DNA from: Actimicrobium sp035984655
GTDB taxonomy: Bacteria > Pseudomonadota > Gammaproteobacteria > Burkholderiales > Burkholderiaceae_D
DNA: 64,000 nucleotides
Direction of reading: 5' to 3'
Assembly (NCBI RefSeq): GCF_035984655.1
Contig: NZ_JAXCHT010000001.1
Span: forward strand, 62,001 to 126,000
Part shown: piece by piece, positions 44,135 to 52,825 of the stretch
Numbering within the stretch: position 1 is the first letter of the stretch
Layout: the number at the start of each line of letters is the position of its first letter
Translations under genes and position numbers: made by a program
Notes under the pieces: generated by a model
The model's input: the letters and a program-made list of their open reading frames with translations, nothing else
Databases searched by the model: none
What the model was told of the DNA's origin: nothing

Positions 44135-44770
44135 ATGAACGCGCATACGCAGGCGTTTCAGATCGAAGGACCGGTTGGAACACTCGAGTGCGCGCTGGAT
44201 CTGCCCGATTCCGACCAGTTCGCCACGCCACGCGGCATCGCGCTGGTGGCGCATCCGCATCCGCTGTTTGGCGGCACCATGGACAACAAGGTCACGCAAA
44301 CGCTGGCCCGTGCATTCGTGGCGCTCGGCTATGCGGCAGCCAGGATGAATTTCCGCGGCGTCGGCCAGTCGCAGGGCGTGCATGATGAAGGCCGTGGCGA
44401 AACCGACGACATGGCCGCCCTTTTACTGCACCTGCAGCAGCAGATGCCCGGCTTGCCCTTTGCGCTGGCGGGATTTTCATTTGGCACCTTCGTGCAGGCG
44501 CAATTGCAGCAACGTCTGCTGGCAGCCGGCACGCCGGCCGAGCGGCTGGTGCTGATTGGCGCGGCGGCCGGAAAATGGGCCATGCCGGCGATTCCCGCCG
44601 ACACCATTCTGGTGCACGGCGAGCTGGACGACACCATCCCGCTGGCAGCCGTGCTGGACTGGTTGCGCCCGCAGGACATTCCGGTGCTGGTGGTACCTGG
44701 CGCCGACCACTTTTTTCATCGCAAGCTGCAACATATCAAGACCGCCGTAGTCGAAGGGTGGCATCGCTGA
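44135..44770 (+). CDS. Alpha/beta hydrolase
   Basis: The 211-residue protein has the hydrolase core: ALVAHPHPLFGGTMDNKV, the strand-turn ARMNFRGVGQSQG, the nucleophile elbow GFSFG with Ser115, and a C-terminal HGELDD and GADHFF with probable Asp and His. It resembles YfhR/CIB-type small hydrolases. The natural substrate is unknown. Confidence 0.88.
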   Translation: MNAHTQAFQIEGPVGTLECALDLPDSDQFATPRGIALVAHPHPLFGGTMDNKVTQTLARAFVALGYAAARMNFRGVGQSQGVHDEGRGETDDMAALLLHLQQQMPGLPFALAGFSFGTFVQAQLQQRLLAAGTPAERLVLIGAAAGKWAMPAIPADTILVHGELDDTIPLAAVLDWLRPQDIPVLVVPGADHFFHRKLQHIKTAVVEGWHR

Positions 44771-44772
44771 CC

Positions 44773-44799
44773 TTGGGCGCGCGTGCCGGAGGCTATAAT
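44773..44799 (+). promoter_or_regulatory. Candidate sigma-70 promoter of the D,D-carboxypeptidase gene
   Basis: A perfect -10 hexamer TATAAT (44794-44799) is preceded by TTGGGC at 44773-44778. The spacer is 15 bases, short of the ideal 17. It lies 69 bases before the carboxypeptidase start, directly after the hydrolase stop. Confidence 0.5.
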
Positions 44800-44867
44800 C
44801 CGTGTCATCCGTTCCATTTTGCCGTTGCCTGCCTGACAGGCGCGGCGCTCCACTACAGACCCATTCC

Positions 44868-46013
44868 ATGAAAATGTTTATCGCAGCCATCGCTGCAACC
44901 GTGTTCTCGTTGTCCTCCGCTTTTGCCCAAAACCTCCCGCCCCCGATCATCGCCGCCAAGTCGTGGCTGCTGCTCGACGCCACCAGCGGACAGGTGCTTG
45001 CCTCGCAGGAGCCGGACATGCGCATCGAGCCGGCGTCGCTGACCAAGATCATGACGGCCTACGTTACCTTTCAGGCAATCAAGGAAAAGCGGCTGGATCT
45101 GAAACAGATGGTCAACGTGTCGGTGCGCGCCTGGAAGGTCGATCCGAGCAGTTCCAAGATGTTCATTGACCCGGCTACGCCGGTGTCGGTCGACGATCTG
45201 CTGCATGGCCTGATGATCCAGTCCGGCAATGACGCCGCGGTCGCACTGGCCGAGGCCGTCGCCGGCACCGAAGATGCGTTTGTCGTGCTGATGAATCGCG
45301 AAGCGCAACGCATGGGCATGAAAGCCACCCAGTTCGGCAACTCGCACGGCCTGCCAAGCAAGGAGAATTATTCCTCGGCGCAGGATCTGGCAACGCTGGC
45401 GGCCAATGTCATTGCCGACTATCCGGAGTTCTACAAGATCGACTCGATCAAGAGCTTCACCTACAACAAGATTACCCAACCGAACCGCAACCGCCTGCTG
45501 TGGCTGGACCCGACCGTCGACGGCATGAAAACCGGCCACACCGAGGGCGCCGGTTTTTGCATCATCGCCTCCGCCAAGCGCCCGAATGGGACCGGCGAAC
45601 GCCGGTTGGTGTCGGTCGTGCTGGGCACGACTTCGGACCAGACCCGCACCCAGGAAAGCCAGAAATTGCTGAACTGGGGCTTCCAGAATTTCGACACCGT
45701 CAAGCTGTACGCCAAAAACGTGCCGGTCGAAACGCCGCCGGTCTGGAAGGGTTCCGAAAAAACCGTCAAGATCGGCTTCAACCGCGATGTCTACGTCACG
45801 GTCGCCAAAGGCCTGACGGCAAAAATGAAGCCAGTGATGGAGCGCAAGGATCCGCTGGTCGCACCGATTGCCGCCAACAGCAAGGTCGGCAGCATCAAGA
45901 TGATGGTCGATGGAAAAGCGATTGCCGAATTTCCGGTGGTGGCACTGGAAAGCGTGAATCAGGCCGGTATTTTCGGACGTGCGTGGGATTCGATCCGCTT
46001 GTGGATTCGATGA
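44868..46013 (+). CDS. dacA: D-alanyl-D-alanine carboxypeptidase (PBP5 type)
   Basis: The 381-residue periplasmic enzyme removes the terminal D-Ala of peptidoglycan stem peptides. It has a signal peptide (to about residue 20, SSAFA), the active site Ser57-L-T-Lys60, Ser119-Gly-Asn121 and the KTG triad (DGMKTGHTEG). A PBP5-type C-terminal domain and a final amphipathic membrane-binding helix (GRAWDSIRLWIR) follow. The symbol dacC is equally possible. Confidence 0.95.
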   Translation: MKMFIAAIAATVFSLSSAFAQNLPPPIIAAKSWLLLDATSGQVLASQEPDMRIEPASLTKIMTAYVTFQAIKEKRLDLKQMVNVSVRAWKVDPSSSKMFIDPATPVSVDDLLHGLMIQSGNDAAVALAEAVAGTEDAFVVLMNREAQRMGMKATQFGNSHGLPSKENYSSAQDLATLAANVIADYPEFYKIDSIKSFTYNKITQPNRNRLLWLDPTVDGMKTGHTEGAGFCIIASAKRPNGTGERRLVSVVLGTTSDQTRTQESQKLLNWGFQNFDTVKLYAKNVPVETPPVWKGSEKTVKIGFNRDVYVTVAKGLTAKMKPVMERKDPLVAPIAANSKVGSIKMMVDGKAIAEFPVVALESVNQAGIFGRAWDSIRLWIR

Positions 46014-46128
46014 GTTGAGCGCTGGCGCGGCCGGGTGCGTTACGCGCATGCACGGCCGCAATCCACCCGGCACTGCCACGACCGAAAACGGCTAGACGCA
46101 GACTGTCGGCGACGCGTATAACGGCGTC

Positions 46129-47628
46129 ATGGACACCCTCACTCCGGCGCCGCACGGCGCCACTTCCGCACACGACAGTTTCTATCGCGCGCTTGCCGCG
46201 CGCGACACCCGCTTTGACGGCGTCTTTTTTACCGGCGTCAAAACCACCGGGATCTATTGCCGGCCGGTGTGCCCGGCGCGCACGCCGCACGCCGCCTCGT
46301 GCACATTTTTCAGCAGCGCTGCCGCGGCCGAACAGGCCGGATTTCGACCCTGCCTGCGTTGCCGCCCCGAACTGGCGCCGTACGCGTTGCAGCAGAATCT
46401 TGCCTACGCGGTATGGCAGCGGATCGCGGCCGGCGCACTCAACCACCAGGAGGACGACAGCGGCATCGAACGCCTCGCCGAAACAGTCGGTTTGTCGTCG
46501 CGCCAATTGCGGCGCGTGCTGCTGCAACACTTCGGCGTCACACCAGTCGAACTGGCGCAAACCCAGCGGCTGCTGTTCGCCAAGAAGCTGCTGCAGGAAA
46601 CCACCTTGCCGATGACCGATGTCGCCTATGCGTCCGGCTTCGGCAGCGTGCGCCGCTTCAACGCCCTGTTTGCCAGCCGCTATGCGATGGCGCCGACCGC
46701 CATTCGACGCGCCGTGGCGCGCATCGATCGCACCGGCGGCGATGCCTTGACCCTGCGGCTGGCGTATCGGCCGCCGTATGCGTGGCAGGCGGTTCTTGCG
46801 TATTTGCGGGGGCGGGCGATTCCGGGACTGGAGGCGATTGACGACGCCGGCTATCTGCGCAGCGTCCGCCTTGGCGAAGTGTGTGGCTGGCTGCGCGTGA
46901 CCCATCTGCCGTTGCGACATCAAATCCAGCTCGAAGTCGCGCCGTCGCTGGCCGGGGTGTTGATGCCCTTGCTGGCGCGGGTGCGCACGCAATTCGATCT
47001 CGATGCCAATCCGACCCAGATCGAAGGCCACCTGCAGCACGATCCGCTGCTGGCGACGCAGATCGCGCGCCTGCCCGGACTGCGCGTGCCCGGCGCCTTC
47101 GACCCGTTTGAACTGGCCTTGCGCGCGGTGCTGGGCCAGCAAGTCAGCGTCGCCGGTGCGACCACCTTGTCGGGGCGGCTGGTGACGCAGTTCGGCGAAC
47201 CTGCCGAGACGCCGTTCGCCACGGTGTCCTGCCATTTTCCGCGCGCCGAGCGGCTGGCTGTCGCCACGGTCGAATCGATCGCCGCCATCGGTGTGCCACG
47301 CAGCCGCGCCGAAACAATCCAGGCGGTCGCGCGCTTCGCCGCTGCGGGCGGTTTGCAGATGCGGCCGGGGTTATCGCTGGACGATACGGTGTCGGCATTG
47401 CGCAGCGTGCGCGGGATCGGCGAGTGGACCGCGCAATACATTGCCTTGCGCGCATTGCGCTACCCGGATGCGTTCCCGGCCGGCGATCTCGGCCTGCAGA
47501 AAGCCGCGGCCGACGGCAGCGCCGGGCAAACCCGCCTGACCGAAAAGGAATTGCTCGCACGCGGCGCACACTGGTCGCCATGGCGTGGCTATGCGTCGCT
47601 GCTGCTGTGGCATTCCCTGGCTGCCTGA
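46129..47628 (+). CDS. alkA: Ada-AlkA fusion: methyl-phosphotriester sensor/AraC domain joined to 3-methyladenine glycosylase
   Basis: The 499-residue protein has an Ada-type zinc domain (Cys44, Cys48, Cys75, Cys78; spacing as in Ada, where the first Cys takes the methyl group), an AraC-type DNA-binding region (about 95-200, GIERLAETVGLSSRQLRRVLLQHFGVTP), an AlkA N-terminal domain and a HhH-GPD glycosylase. The glycosylase has GIGEWTAQYIALRAL and the probable catalytic Asp453. It senses alkylation and removes alkylated bases. ogt follows 34 bases later. Confidence 0.94.
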   Translation: MDTLTPAPHGATSAHDSFYRALAARDTRFDGVFFTGVKTTGIYCRPVCPARTPHAASCTFFSSAAAAEQAGFRPCLRCRPELAPYALQQNLAYAVWQRIAAGALNHQEDDSGIERLAETVGLSSRQLRRVLLQHFGVTPVELAQTQRLLFAKKLLQETTLPMTDVAYASGFGSVRRFNALFASRYAMAPTAIRRAVARIDRTGGDALTLRLAYRPPYAWQAVLAYLRGRAIPGLEAIDDAGYLRSVRLGEVCGWLRVTHLPLRHQIQLEVAPSLAGVLMPLLARVRTQFDLDANPTQIEGHLQHDPLLATQIARLPGLRVPGAFDPFELALRAVLGQQVSVAGATTLSGRLVTQFGEPAETPFATVSCHFPRAERLAVATVESIAAIGVPRSRAETIQAVARFAAAGGLQMRPGLSLDDTVSALRSVRGIGEWTAQYIALRALRYPDAFPAGDLGLQKAAADGSAGQTRLTEKELLARGAHWSPWRGYASLLLWHSLAA

Positions 47629-47662
47629 GGCAGTCGTTCACTAATCCGATTGCGAGTCCATC

Positions 47663-48166
47663 ATGCGCGAATCTACACCTTCTGATGCAGCCATTCAGTA
47701 CATCATCCATCCGAGCGCGCTCGGCGCGCTGGTGCTGGCCACGACTTCACGCGGCCTGTGCGGGATCTATTTCGAGCAGCACAAATATTTCGGCGGCCAC
47801 AACGCATGGCAGCACAATCCGGCGCACCCGACCCTGACGGCGGCGGCACGGCAACTGGACGCGTACTTTGCCGGAACGCTGACACGGTTTGACGTGCCGC
47901 TCGATCTGCTCGGCACGCCATTTCAGCGCAGCGTCTGGCAGCAGTTAATGGCGATTGAATTTGGGGAGACGGTAAGTTACGGCACGCATGCCGCGCGGGT
48001 TGGAAAACCGCAGGCAGTGCGCGCTGTCGGAACGGCGATCGGCCGCAATCCGGTCTCGATCATCGTTCCGTGCCACCGCGTCGTCGGTAAAGACGGCGGC
48101 CTGAACGGCTATGCCGGTGGACTTGATCGCAAGCGCTTTTTGCTGGCGCTTGAAGTCGGACGCTGA
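47663..48166 (+). CDS. ogt: Methylated-DNA-protein cysteine methyltransferase
   Basis: The 167-residue suicide enzyme takes the alkyl group from O6-alkylguanine onto Cys137 in the IVPCHRVVG motif. The DNA-binding region (TPFQRSVWQQLMAIEFGETVSYG, GKPQAVRAVGTAIGRNP) is intact. It forms an alkylation-repair pair with the upstream Ada-AlkA fusion. Its stop abuts the stop of the small lipoprotein gene on the other strand. Confidence 0.95.
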   Translation: MRESTPSDAAIQYIIHPSALGALVLATTSRGLCGIYFEQHKYFGGHNAWQHNPAHPTLTAAARQLDAYFAGTLTRFDVPLDLLGTPFQRSVWQQLMAIEFGETVSYGTHAARVGKPQAVRAVGTAIGRNPVSIIVPCHRVVGKDGGLNGYAGGLDRKRFLLALEVGR

Positions 48167-48346
48167 CTATTTTGGCGCTTGAGTCGGAGCCACCGGTGCG
48201 CTTGCAGCACCTGGGGAATCCGGCGCCATCGGGCTGCTGGTCGCGCTGCCGGACGTCGATGAAGGTGCGGACGATGAACGGGGCGACATCGAATCGCAGG
48301 CGGTCAGTGCTACCAGGCAGGTAAGGGAAATAAGCCATTTAGTCAT
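48167..48346 (-). CDS. Small Ser/Pro-rich lipoprotein (59 residues)
   Basis: This short gene has a well placed AGGAG ribosome site, a lipoprotein signal (MTKWLISLTCLVALTAC, lipobox LTAC with Cys17), and a low-complexity mature part rich in Ser, Ala and Pro ending in VAPTQAPK. It is likely anchored to a membrane. No function is suggested. It ends exactly where ogt ends on the opposite strand. Confidence 0.72.
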   Translation of the reverse strand: MTKWLISLTCLVALTACDSMSPRSSSAPSSTSGSATSSPMAPDSPGAASAPVAPTQAPK

Positions 48347-48529
48347 GTGAACTCCTGATCAGAATGTAGAACGGTCTGGGTGAGGTGTGGCTGCGGCAAG
48401 CGCAGCACGCGCGACAAAAAACAGCACGACGCCAACCTGGGCGGCGTGTGTTTTCGAGGCTGGTAGACCGGGGGTGTTAACTGAAGTTCAACTTGATTCG
48501 CCCCGAAAGGGCGATCGGAATGACACGGA

Positions 48530-49486
48530 TCAATGTGCAGCGCGCGTCGTGCGAAACACGCGCTTGCCCAATGTGACCACCAGCAACACCACGGCGCCGG
48601 CCACGATGCCGCACAGGGCATTGATCAGCATGGCGCCAATGGCGTCGCTGACGACGCCGATTACGGGCACGGTCGCGCTCTGCGCCAGCCATTCTTCGAT
48701 GACGGCATGCGCGCCTGGTGCGCCATGCGTGAGAATGCCGCCACCGACCAGAAACATCGCCACCGTGCCGGCCACCGCCAGCAATTTCATCAGATAGGGC
48801 GCACCGAGCAACAGGCCGCGTCCGACGCTGTGCTGCAAGCGCCGCATCGGATTGTCGCCGGCGTGGCGCATCAGCAGCAAGCCGAGGTCATCGAGTTTGA
48901 CGATGCAGGCGACGATGCCATACACGCCGATCGTCATCAGCACCGCAATCCCGGCCAGCACCGTCACCTGCGACAGGAACGGCGCCTCGGCCACGGTCCC
49001 GAGCGTGATCACGATGATCTCTGCCGACAGCACGAAGTCGGTGCGAATCGCGCCGGCGATCTTGTCCTTTTCGAGCGCCACCAGATCGATCTCGGGCGCG
49101 GCCAGCGCTTCCATCAGCCGCGCGTGCTCGGCCGCTTCAGCGGCGGCGTCATGCAGGAATTTGTGCGCCAGCTTTTCGACGCCCTCGAAGCACAGGTAGG
49201 CGCCGCCGACCATCAGCAGCGGCGTCACCGCCCACGGTGCGACCGCACTGATGCCGAGTGCGGTCGGCACCAGAATGACCTTGTTGCGCAACGATCCCTT
49301 GGCGACCGCCCACACCACCGGCAATTCGCGCGCCGCCTGCACGCCGGCGACCTGTTCGGCGTTGAGCGCCAGATCATCGCCCAGCACGCCGGCGGTTTTC
49401 TTGGCAGCGACCTTGGCCATCAAGGCCACGTCATCCAGCACCGAGGCGATATCGTCAATCAGGGCAAACAGGCTGGAACCGGCCAT
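48530..49486 (-). CDS. yedI: DUF808 family inner-membrane protein (YedI-like)
   Basis: The 318-residue protein matches the DUF808 pattern from its start: FALIDDIASVLDDVALMAKVAAKKTAGVLGDDLALNAEQV (residues 6-45 as a span) and GAYLCFEGVEKLAHK. It has several membrane helices in the C-terminal two thirds. The function is unknown. The 183-base gap downstream holds a small CGCCC/GGGCG hairpin without T-tract and nothing else I can name. Confidence 0.9.
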   Translation of the reverse strand: MAGSSLFALIDDIASVLDDVALMAKVAAKKTAGVLGDDLALNAEQVAGVQAARELPVVWAVAKGSLRNKVILVPTALGISAVAPWAVTPLLMVGGAYLCFEGVEKLAHKFLHDAAAEAAEHARLMEALAAPEIDLVALEKDKIAGAIRTDFVLSAEIIVITLGTVAEAPFLSQVTVLAGIAVLMTIGVYGIVACIVKLDDLGLLLMRHAGDNPMRRLQHSVGRGLLLGAPYLMKLLAVAGTVAMFLVGGGILTHGAPGAHAVIEEWLAQSATVPVIGVVSDAIGAMLINALCGIVAGAVVLLVVTLGKRVFRTTRAAH

Positions 49487-49557
49487 GCGGCACTCCTGGA
49501 AAAAATACCAGTGTAAGCGAGTCGGCGCGGACCGGCCGATTCGGATCGAAAATTAAC

Positions 49558-49576
49558 TCAATCAAGCGTTTGACTT
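49558..49576. promoter_or_regulatory. Candidate TetR operator
   Basis: A dyad TCAA-GCGT-TTGA (49562-49573) lies in AT-richer sequence 23 bases before the TetR gene start. TetR repressors commonly bind such dyads at their own promoters. The arms are only four bases, so this is tentative. Confidence 0.35.
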
Positions 49577-49595
49577 ATGTGTTCTAATTGCCGCC

Positions 49596-50294
49596 ATGAC
49601 AGCCTTGCCCACCACCGTATCCACCTCGCGCCGCGCCCGCCCCGACGGCATCGAAACGCGCGGCCACCTGTTGATTGCGGCATTGCGGCTGTTCGCCGAG
49701 AAGGGCTACACAAAAACCTCCACGCGTGAAATTGCCCGCGTCGCCGGCGCCAACATCGGCGCGATCAGCTACTACTTTGGCGACAAGGCCGGGCTGTATC
49801 GGGCGGTGTTTACCGAACCGCTGGGCAGTCCGAAGGATGACATTGCCCTCTACGACCAGCCCGACTTCACGTTGCGGCAATCGCTGCAGGGCCTGTTTTC
49901 CAGCATGCTGGCGCCGCTGCTGCAGGGCGATCTGATGCAGCAGTGCGTACGCCTGCACTTTCGCGAAATGGTGGAGCCAACCGGCATCTGGGCCGAAGAA
50001 ATCGACAATGGCATCGTTCCTGCCCACAGCGCGCTGGTGCGGGTACTGTGCCGTCACCTTGGCGTCACGCGCGCCGATGACGATTTGCATAGGTTGGCGT
50101 TTTCCGTGGTCGGCCTTGCGTTGCACATTTTCGTCGCGCGCGACGTGATCGAGGCAATCCGGCCCAAGCTGCTGGCGACCCCTGCGGCGATCGAGCAATG
50201 GACCGCAGCCATGGTGGATTTTGCCGACGCAATGGTGGCCCGGGAAGCCGATCGCCGCCGCACCACCGTCTCCTTGAAGAAGAAAAAACCATGA
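49596..50294 (+). CDS. TetR-family repressor (CecR/DUF1956 type)
   Basis: The 232-residue protein has an N-terminal TetR helix-turn-helix (about 20-68, AALRLFAEKGYTKTSTREIARVAGANIGAISYYFGDKAGLY) and a DUF1956-type ligand domain (LHFREMVEPTG). It is the first gene of the efflux operon and overlaps the outer-membrane factor gene by 4 bases, so it probably represses its own operon. The inducing compound is unknown. Confidence 0.92.
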   Translation: MTALPTTVSTSRRARPDGIETRGHLLIAALRLFAEKGYTKTSTREIARVAGANIGAISYYFGDKAGLYRAVFTEPLGSPKDDIALYDQPDFTLRQSLQGLFSSMLAPLLQGDLMQQCVRLHFREMVEPTGIWAEEIDNGIVPAHSALVRVLCRHLGVTRADDDLHRLAFSVVGLALHIFVARDVIEAIRPKLLATPAAIEQWTAAMVDFADAMVAREADRRRTTVSLKKKKP

Positions 50295-51661
50295 CTTTGT
50301 TGAAGCTCTTTGGCGTGCTGCTGCTGGGCGGCTGCGCCATCAATCCACCACCGGTCAAGGTCGAGGCGCCGGCGGCGCCGCAGTGGTATGCGCCGCTGCC
50401 GCATAACGGCCGCCTGACCGACCTGTCGCTGTGGTGGCAGCAACAGGGCGATCCGCTGCTGGTGCAGTGGATCGAGGCCGGCCAGACCGTCAGTCCGACC
50501 ATCGCCAGCGCCGCCGCCCGCATCGAACAGGCGCGCTTCGAGCGTGTCAGCACCGGTGCGGCACTGGTGCCCAAAGTGACAGGATCGGCCAGCGCCAGTC
50601 GCGACAGCGCCTCGCTGGGGGTGCCGGTCGGTACCACCCTGACGAGTCTGTTCCAGGCGTCATGGGAACTGGATCTGTACGGCGCCAACCGCGTGGCACG
50701 CGACGGCGCCCAGGCCGGACTGGAAGGTGCGCAGGCGTTGTGGCACGACGCCCGCGTGTCGGTCGCGGCGGAAATCGCCAACCAGTATTACAGCCTGCGC
50801 GCCTGCCAGCAGTTGCAGACAGTCAGCGCTGCCGATGCCTTGTCCACCGCCGAGACGGCCCGACTCAATCAGATCAGCGCGAGCGCCGGCTTCACCGCCC
50901 CGGCCACCGCCGCACTGGCGCGCGCGGGCGCCGCCGAAGCCGCCGGTCGCGTCACGCAACAGCGCGCCGCCTGCGATCTGAATATCAAGGCGCTGGTTGC
51001 CTTGACGGCCATTGCCGAGCCCGACCTGCGTACGCAACTGGCGGGCGCCACCAAGGTCTGGCCGCAAGTGGCGCCGATCGCGATCGACCTGCTGCCGGCC
51101 GACACCTTGCGCCAGCGCCCCGATGTGTTCAGCGCCGAGCGCGCCGTGGCCACTGCCAGCGCCGCGGTCGGCAGCGCCCAGGCGGCGCGCTATCCGAGCC
51201 TGACCCTGAGCGGCTCGGTCGGCCCGGGCGTGTTCCGCCATGGCGGCAAATACACCAACATCGGCAGCTGGCAGATCGGCCCGCTGGCGGTCTCGGTGCC
51301 GCTGTATGACGCCGGCCTCGGTGCGGCCAATGTCGACAATGCACGCGCCAGTTATGACGAGGCCGTCAGCATCTATCGCGGCAAGGTACGGCAGGCGGTG
51401 CGTGAGGTCGAGGAGGCGCTGGTCAACCTCGACAGCACCGCTTCGCGCACAGACGACGCCGCCACCGCAGTCGAGGGCTACCGCGCCTCGTTCGTCGGCA
51501 CCGAAAGCCGCTACCGCAATGGATTGGCCAATCTGGTCGAGCTGGAGGAAGCGCGCCGTTTGCGCCTGTCCGCCGAGATCGCGCTGGTGAATCTGCAGCA
51601 ACAACGCAGCACTGCCTGGGTGGCGCTGTATCGCGCCGCCGGTGGCGGCTGGCATCCCTGA
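50291..51661 (+). CDS. NodT-type outer-membrane efflux lipoprotein
   Basis: The 456-residue protein has a lipobox (VLLLGGCAI), two OEP repeats with the expected long helices, and the conserved segments WELDLYGANR and LPADTLRQRPDVFSAERAVATASAAVGSAQAARYPSL. It is the TolC-like outer-membrane channel of the RND pump. The start at 50291 is fixed by the ATGA overlap with the TetR gene. Confidence 0.93.
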   Translation: MTLLKLFGVLLLGGCAINPPPVKVEAPAAPQWYAPLPHNGRLTDLSLWWQQQGDPLLVQWIEAGQTVSPTIASAAARIEQARFERVSTGAALVPKVTGSASASRDSASLGVPVGTTLTSLFQASWELDLYGANRVARDGAQAGLEGAQALWHDARVSVAAEIANQYYSLRACQQLQTVSAADALSTAETARLNQISASAGFTAPATAALARAGAAEAAGRVTQQRAACDLNIKALVALTAIAEPDLRTQLAGATKVWPQVAPIAIDLLPADTLRQRPDVFSAERAVATASAAVGSAQAARYPSLTLSGSVGPGVFRHGGKYTNIGSWQIGPLAVSVPLYDAGLGAANVDNARASYDEAVSIYRGKVRQAVREVEEALVNLDSTASRTDDAATAVEGYRASFVGTESRYRNGLANLVELEEARRLRLSAEIALVNLQQQRSTAWVALYRAAGGGWHP

Positions 51662-51682
51662 TACCTTTAGAGACCTGACACG

Positions 51683-52816
51683 ATGACGCAATTCAAACGC
51701 AAACCTGCCGCCCTGATCCTGTTGACGCTGTTGCTCGTCGGCGGCGTGGCTTTGGCACTGATGTCGCGCCGCTCAACGGCAGCCCAGGACAAAAAGGCCA
51801 CCGCGCCAAAGCCGGCCCTGACGGTGACCACCACGCGGCCCAGCCAGGTCAGCCTGCCGATCGCACTGGCCGCCAACGGCAATATCACCGCCTGGCAGGA
51901 AGCCATCATCGGCAGCGAGTCGAACGGTCTGCGACTGTCCGACGTGAAGGTCAATGTCGGCGACAGCGTCAGCGCCGGCCAGATCCTGGCCAGGTTCGCC
52001 GATGAGGCGACTGCCGCCGATGTGGCACAGGCCCGCGCCGCCCTGGCCGAGGCGGTAGCCAATGCGGCCGATGCCAGCGCCAATGCGGTACGCGCCCGCA
52101 CCGTGCAGGACAGTGGCGCGCTCAGCGCCCAACAGGTCAACCAGTACCTGACCACGGAACAAACCGCAAAGGCCAAGGTGGCCTCTGCCAGGGCCGCGCT
52201 GGACGTGCAGCTGCTGCATCAGAAGCACACCCAGGTGGTGGCGCCGGACAGCGGCATCATTTCCGCCCGCAGCGCGACCGTCGGCGCGGTGGTGCCGGCC
52301 GGCACCGAGTTGTTCCGCATGATCCGCCAGGGTCGGCTCGAATGGCGTGCCGAAGTGATCTCGGGTGAGCTGTCGCGCCTGGCGGTCGGCATGCCGGTCA
52401 GCGTGGTGGCCGCCAACGGCAACACGCTCAAGGGGCGGGTGCGCATGATTGCACCCACGGTCGATCTGCAGACGCGCACTGCACTGGTGTATGTCGATCT
52501 GCTGGCACCGCCCGGCAAACAGGCCGCTGCCAAGGCCGGCATGTTCGCCCGCGGTGAATTCGAGCTGGGCAAATCCAGCGCACTGACGGTCCCGCAGCAA
52601 GCGGTGGTGGTGCGCGACGGCTTCAGCTATGTGTTCCGGCTCAATGCCGACAGCCGGGTCAGCCAGGTCAAGGTGCAGCCGGGGCGTCGCATGACGGACC
52701 GGGTCGAAATCCTCCAGGGCCTGACGGTCGACACGCCGGTCGTGGTCAACGGCGCCGGCTTCCTCAACGACGGCGATCTGGTCAAGAACGTCGCCGCCGT
52801 CGCGACCCCACAATAA
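51683..52816 (+). CDS. RND efflux periplasmic adaptor (MFP)
   Basis: The 377-residue protein has an N-terminal membrane anchor (about 10-27), a lipoyl-like domain (LSDVKVNVGDSVSAGQILARF), a helical hairpin (ADVAQARAALAEAV), a second lipoyl half (HTQVVAPDSGIISARSATVGAVV) and beta-barrel regions. It links the RND pump to the outer-membrane channel. It lies 21 bases after the channel gene. Confidence 0.94.
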   Translation: MTQFKRKPAALILLTLLLVGGVALALMSRRSTAAQDKKATAPKPALTVTTTRPSQVSLPIALAANGNITAWQEAIIGSESNGLRLSDVKVNVGDSVSAGQILARFADEATAADVAQARAALAEAVANAADASANAVRARTVQDSGALSAQQVNQYLTTEQTAKAKVASARAALDVQLLHQKHTQVVAPDSGIISARSATVGAVVPAGTELFRMIRQGRLEWRAEVISGELSRLAVGMPVSVVAANGNTLKGRVRMIAPTVDLQTRTALVYVDLLAPPGKQAAAKAGMFARGEFELGKSSALTVPQQAVVVRDGFSYVFRLNADSRVSQVKVQPGRRMTDRVEILQGLTVDTPVVVNGAGFLNDGDLVKNVAAVATPQ

Positions 52817-52825
52817 GGAAGCCGC

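Noticed and set aside
46028..46066. GCGGCCG/CGGCCGC inverted repeat between the carboxypeptidase and Ada-AlkA genes as a terminator
   Set aside because: The loop is long and no T-run follows.
48505..48522. Hairpin CGCCC/GGGCG downstream of the DUF808 gene as a terminator
   Set aside because: The stem is only five pairs and no T-run follows on the minus strand.
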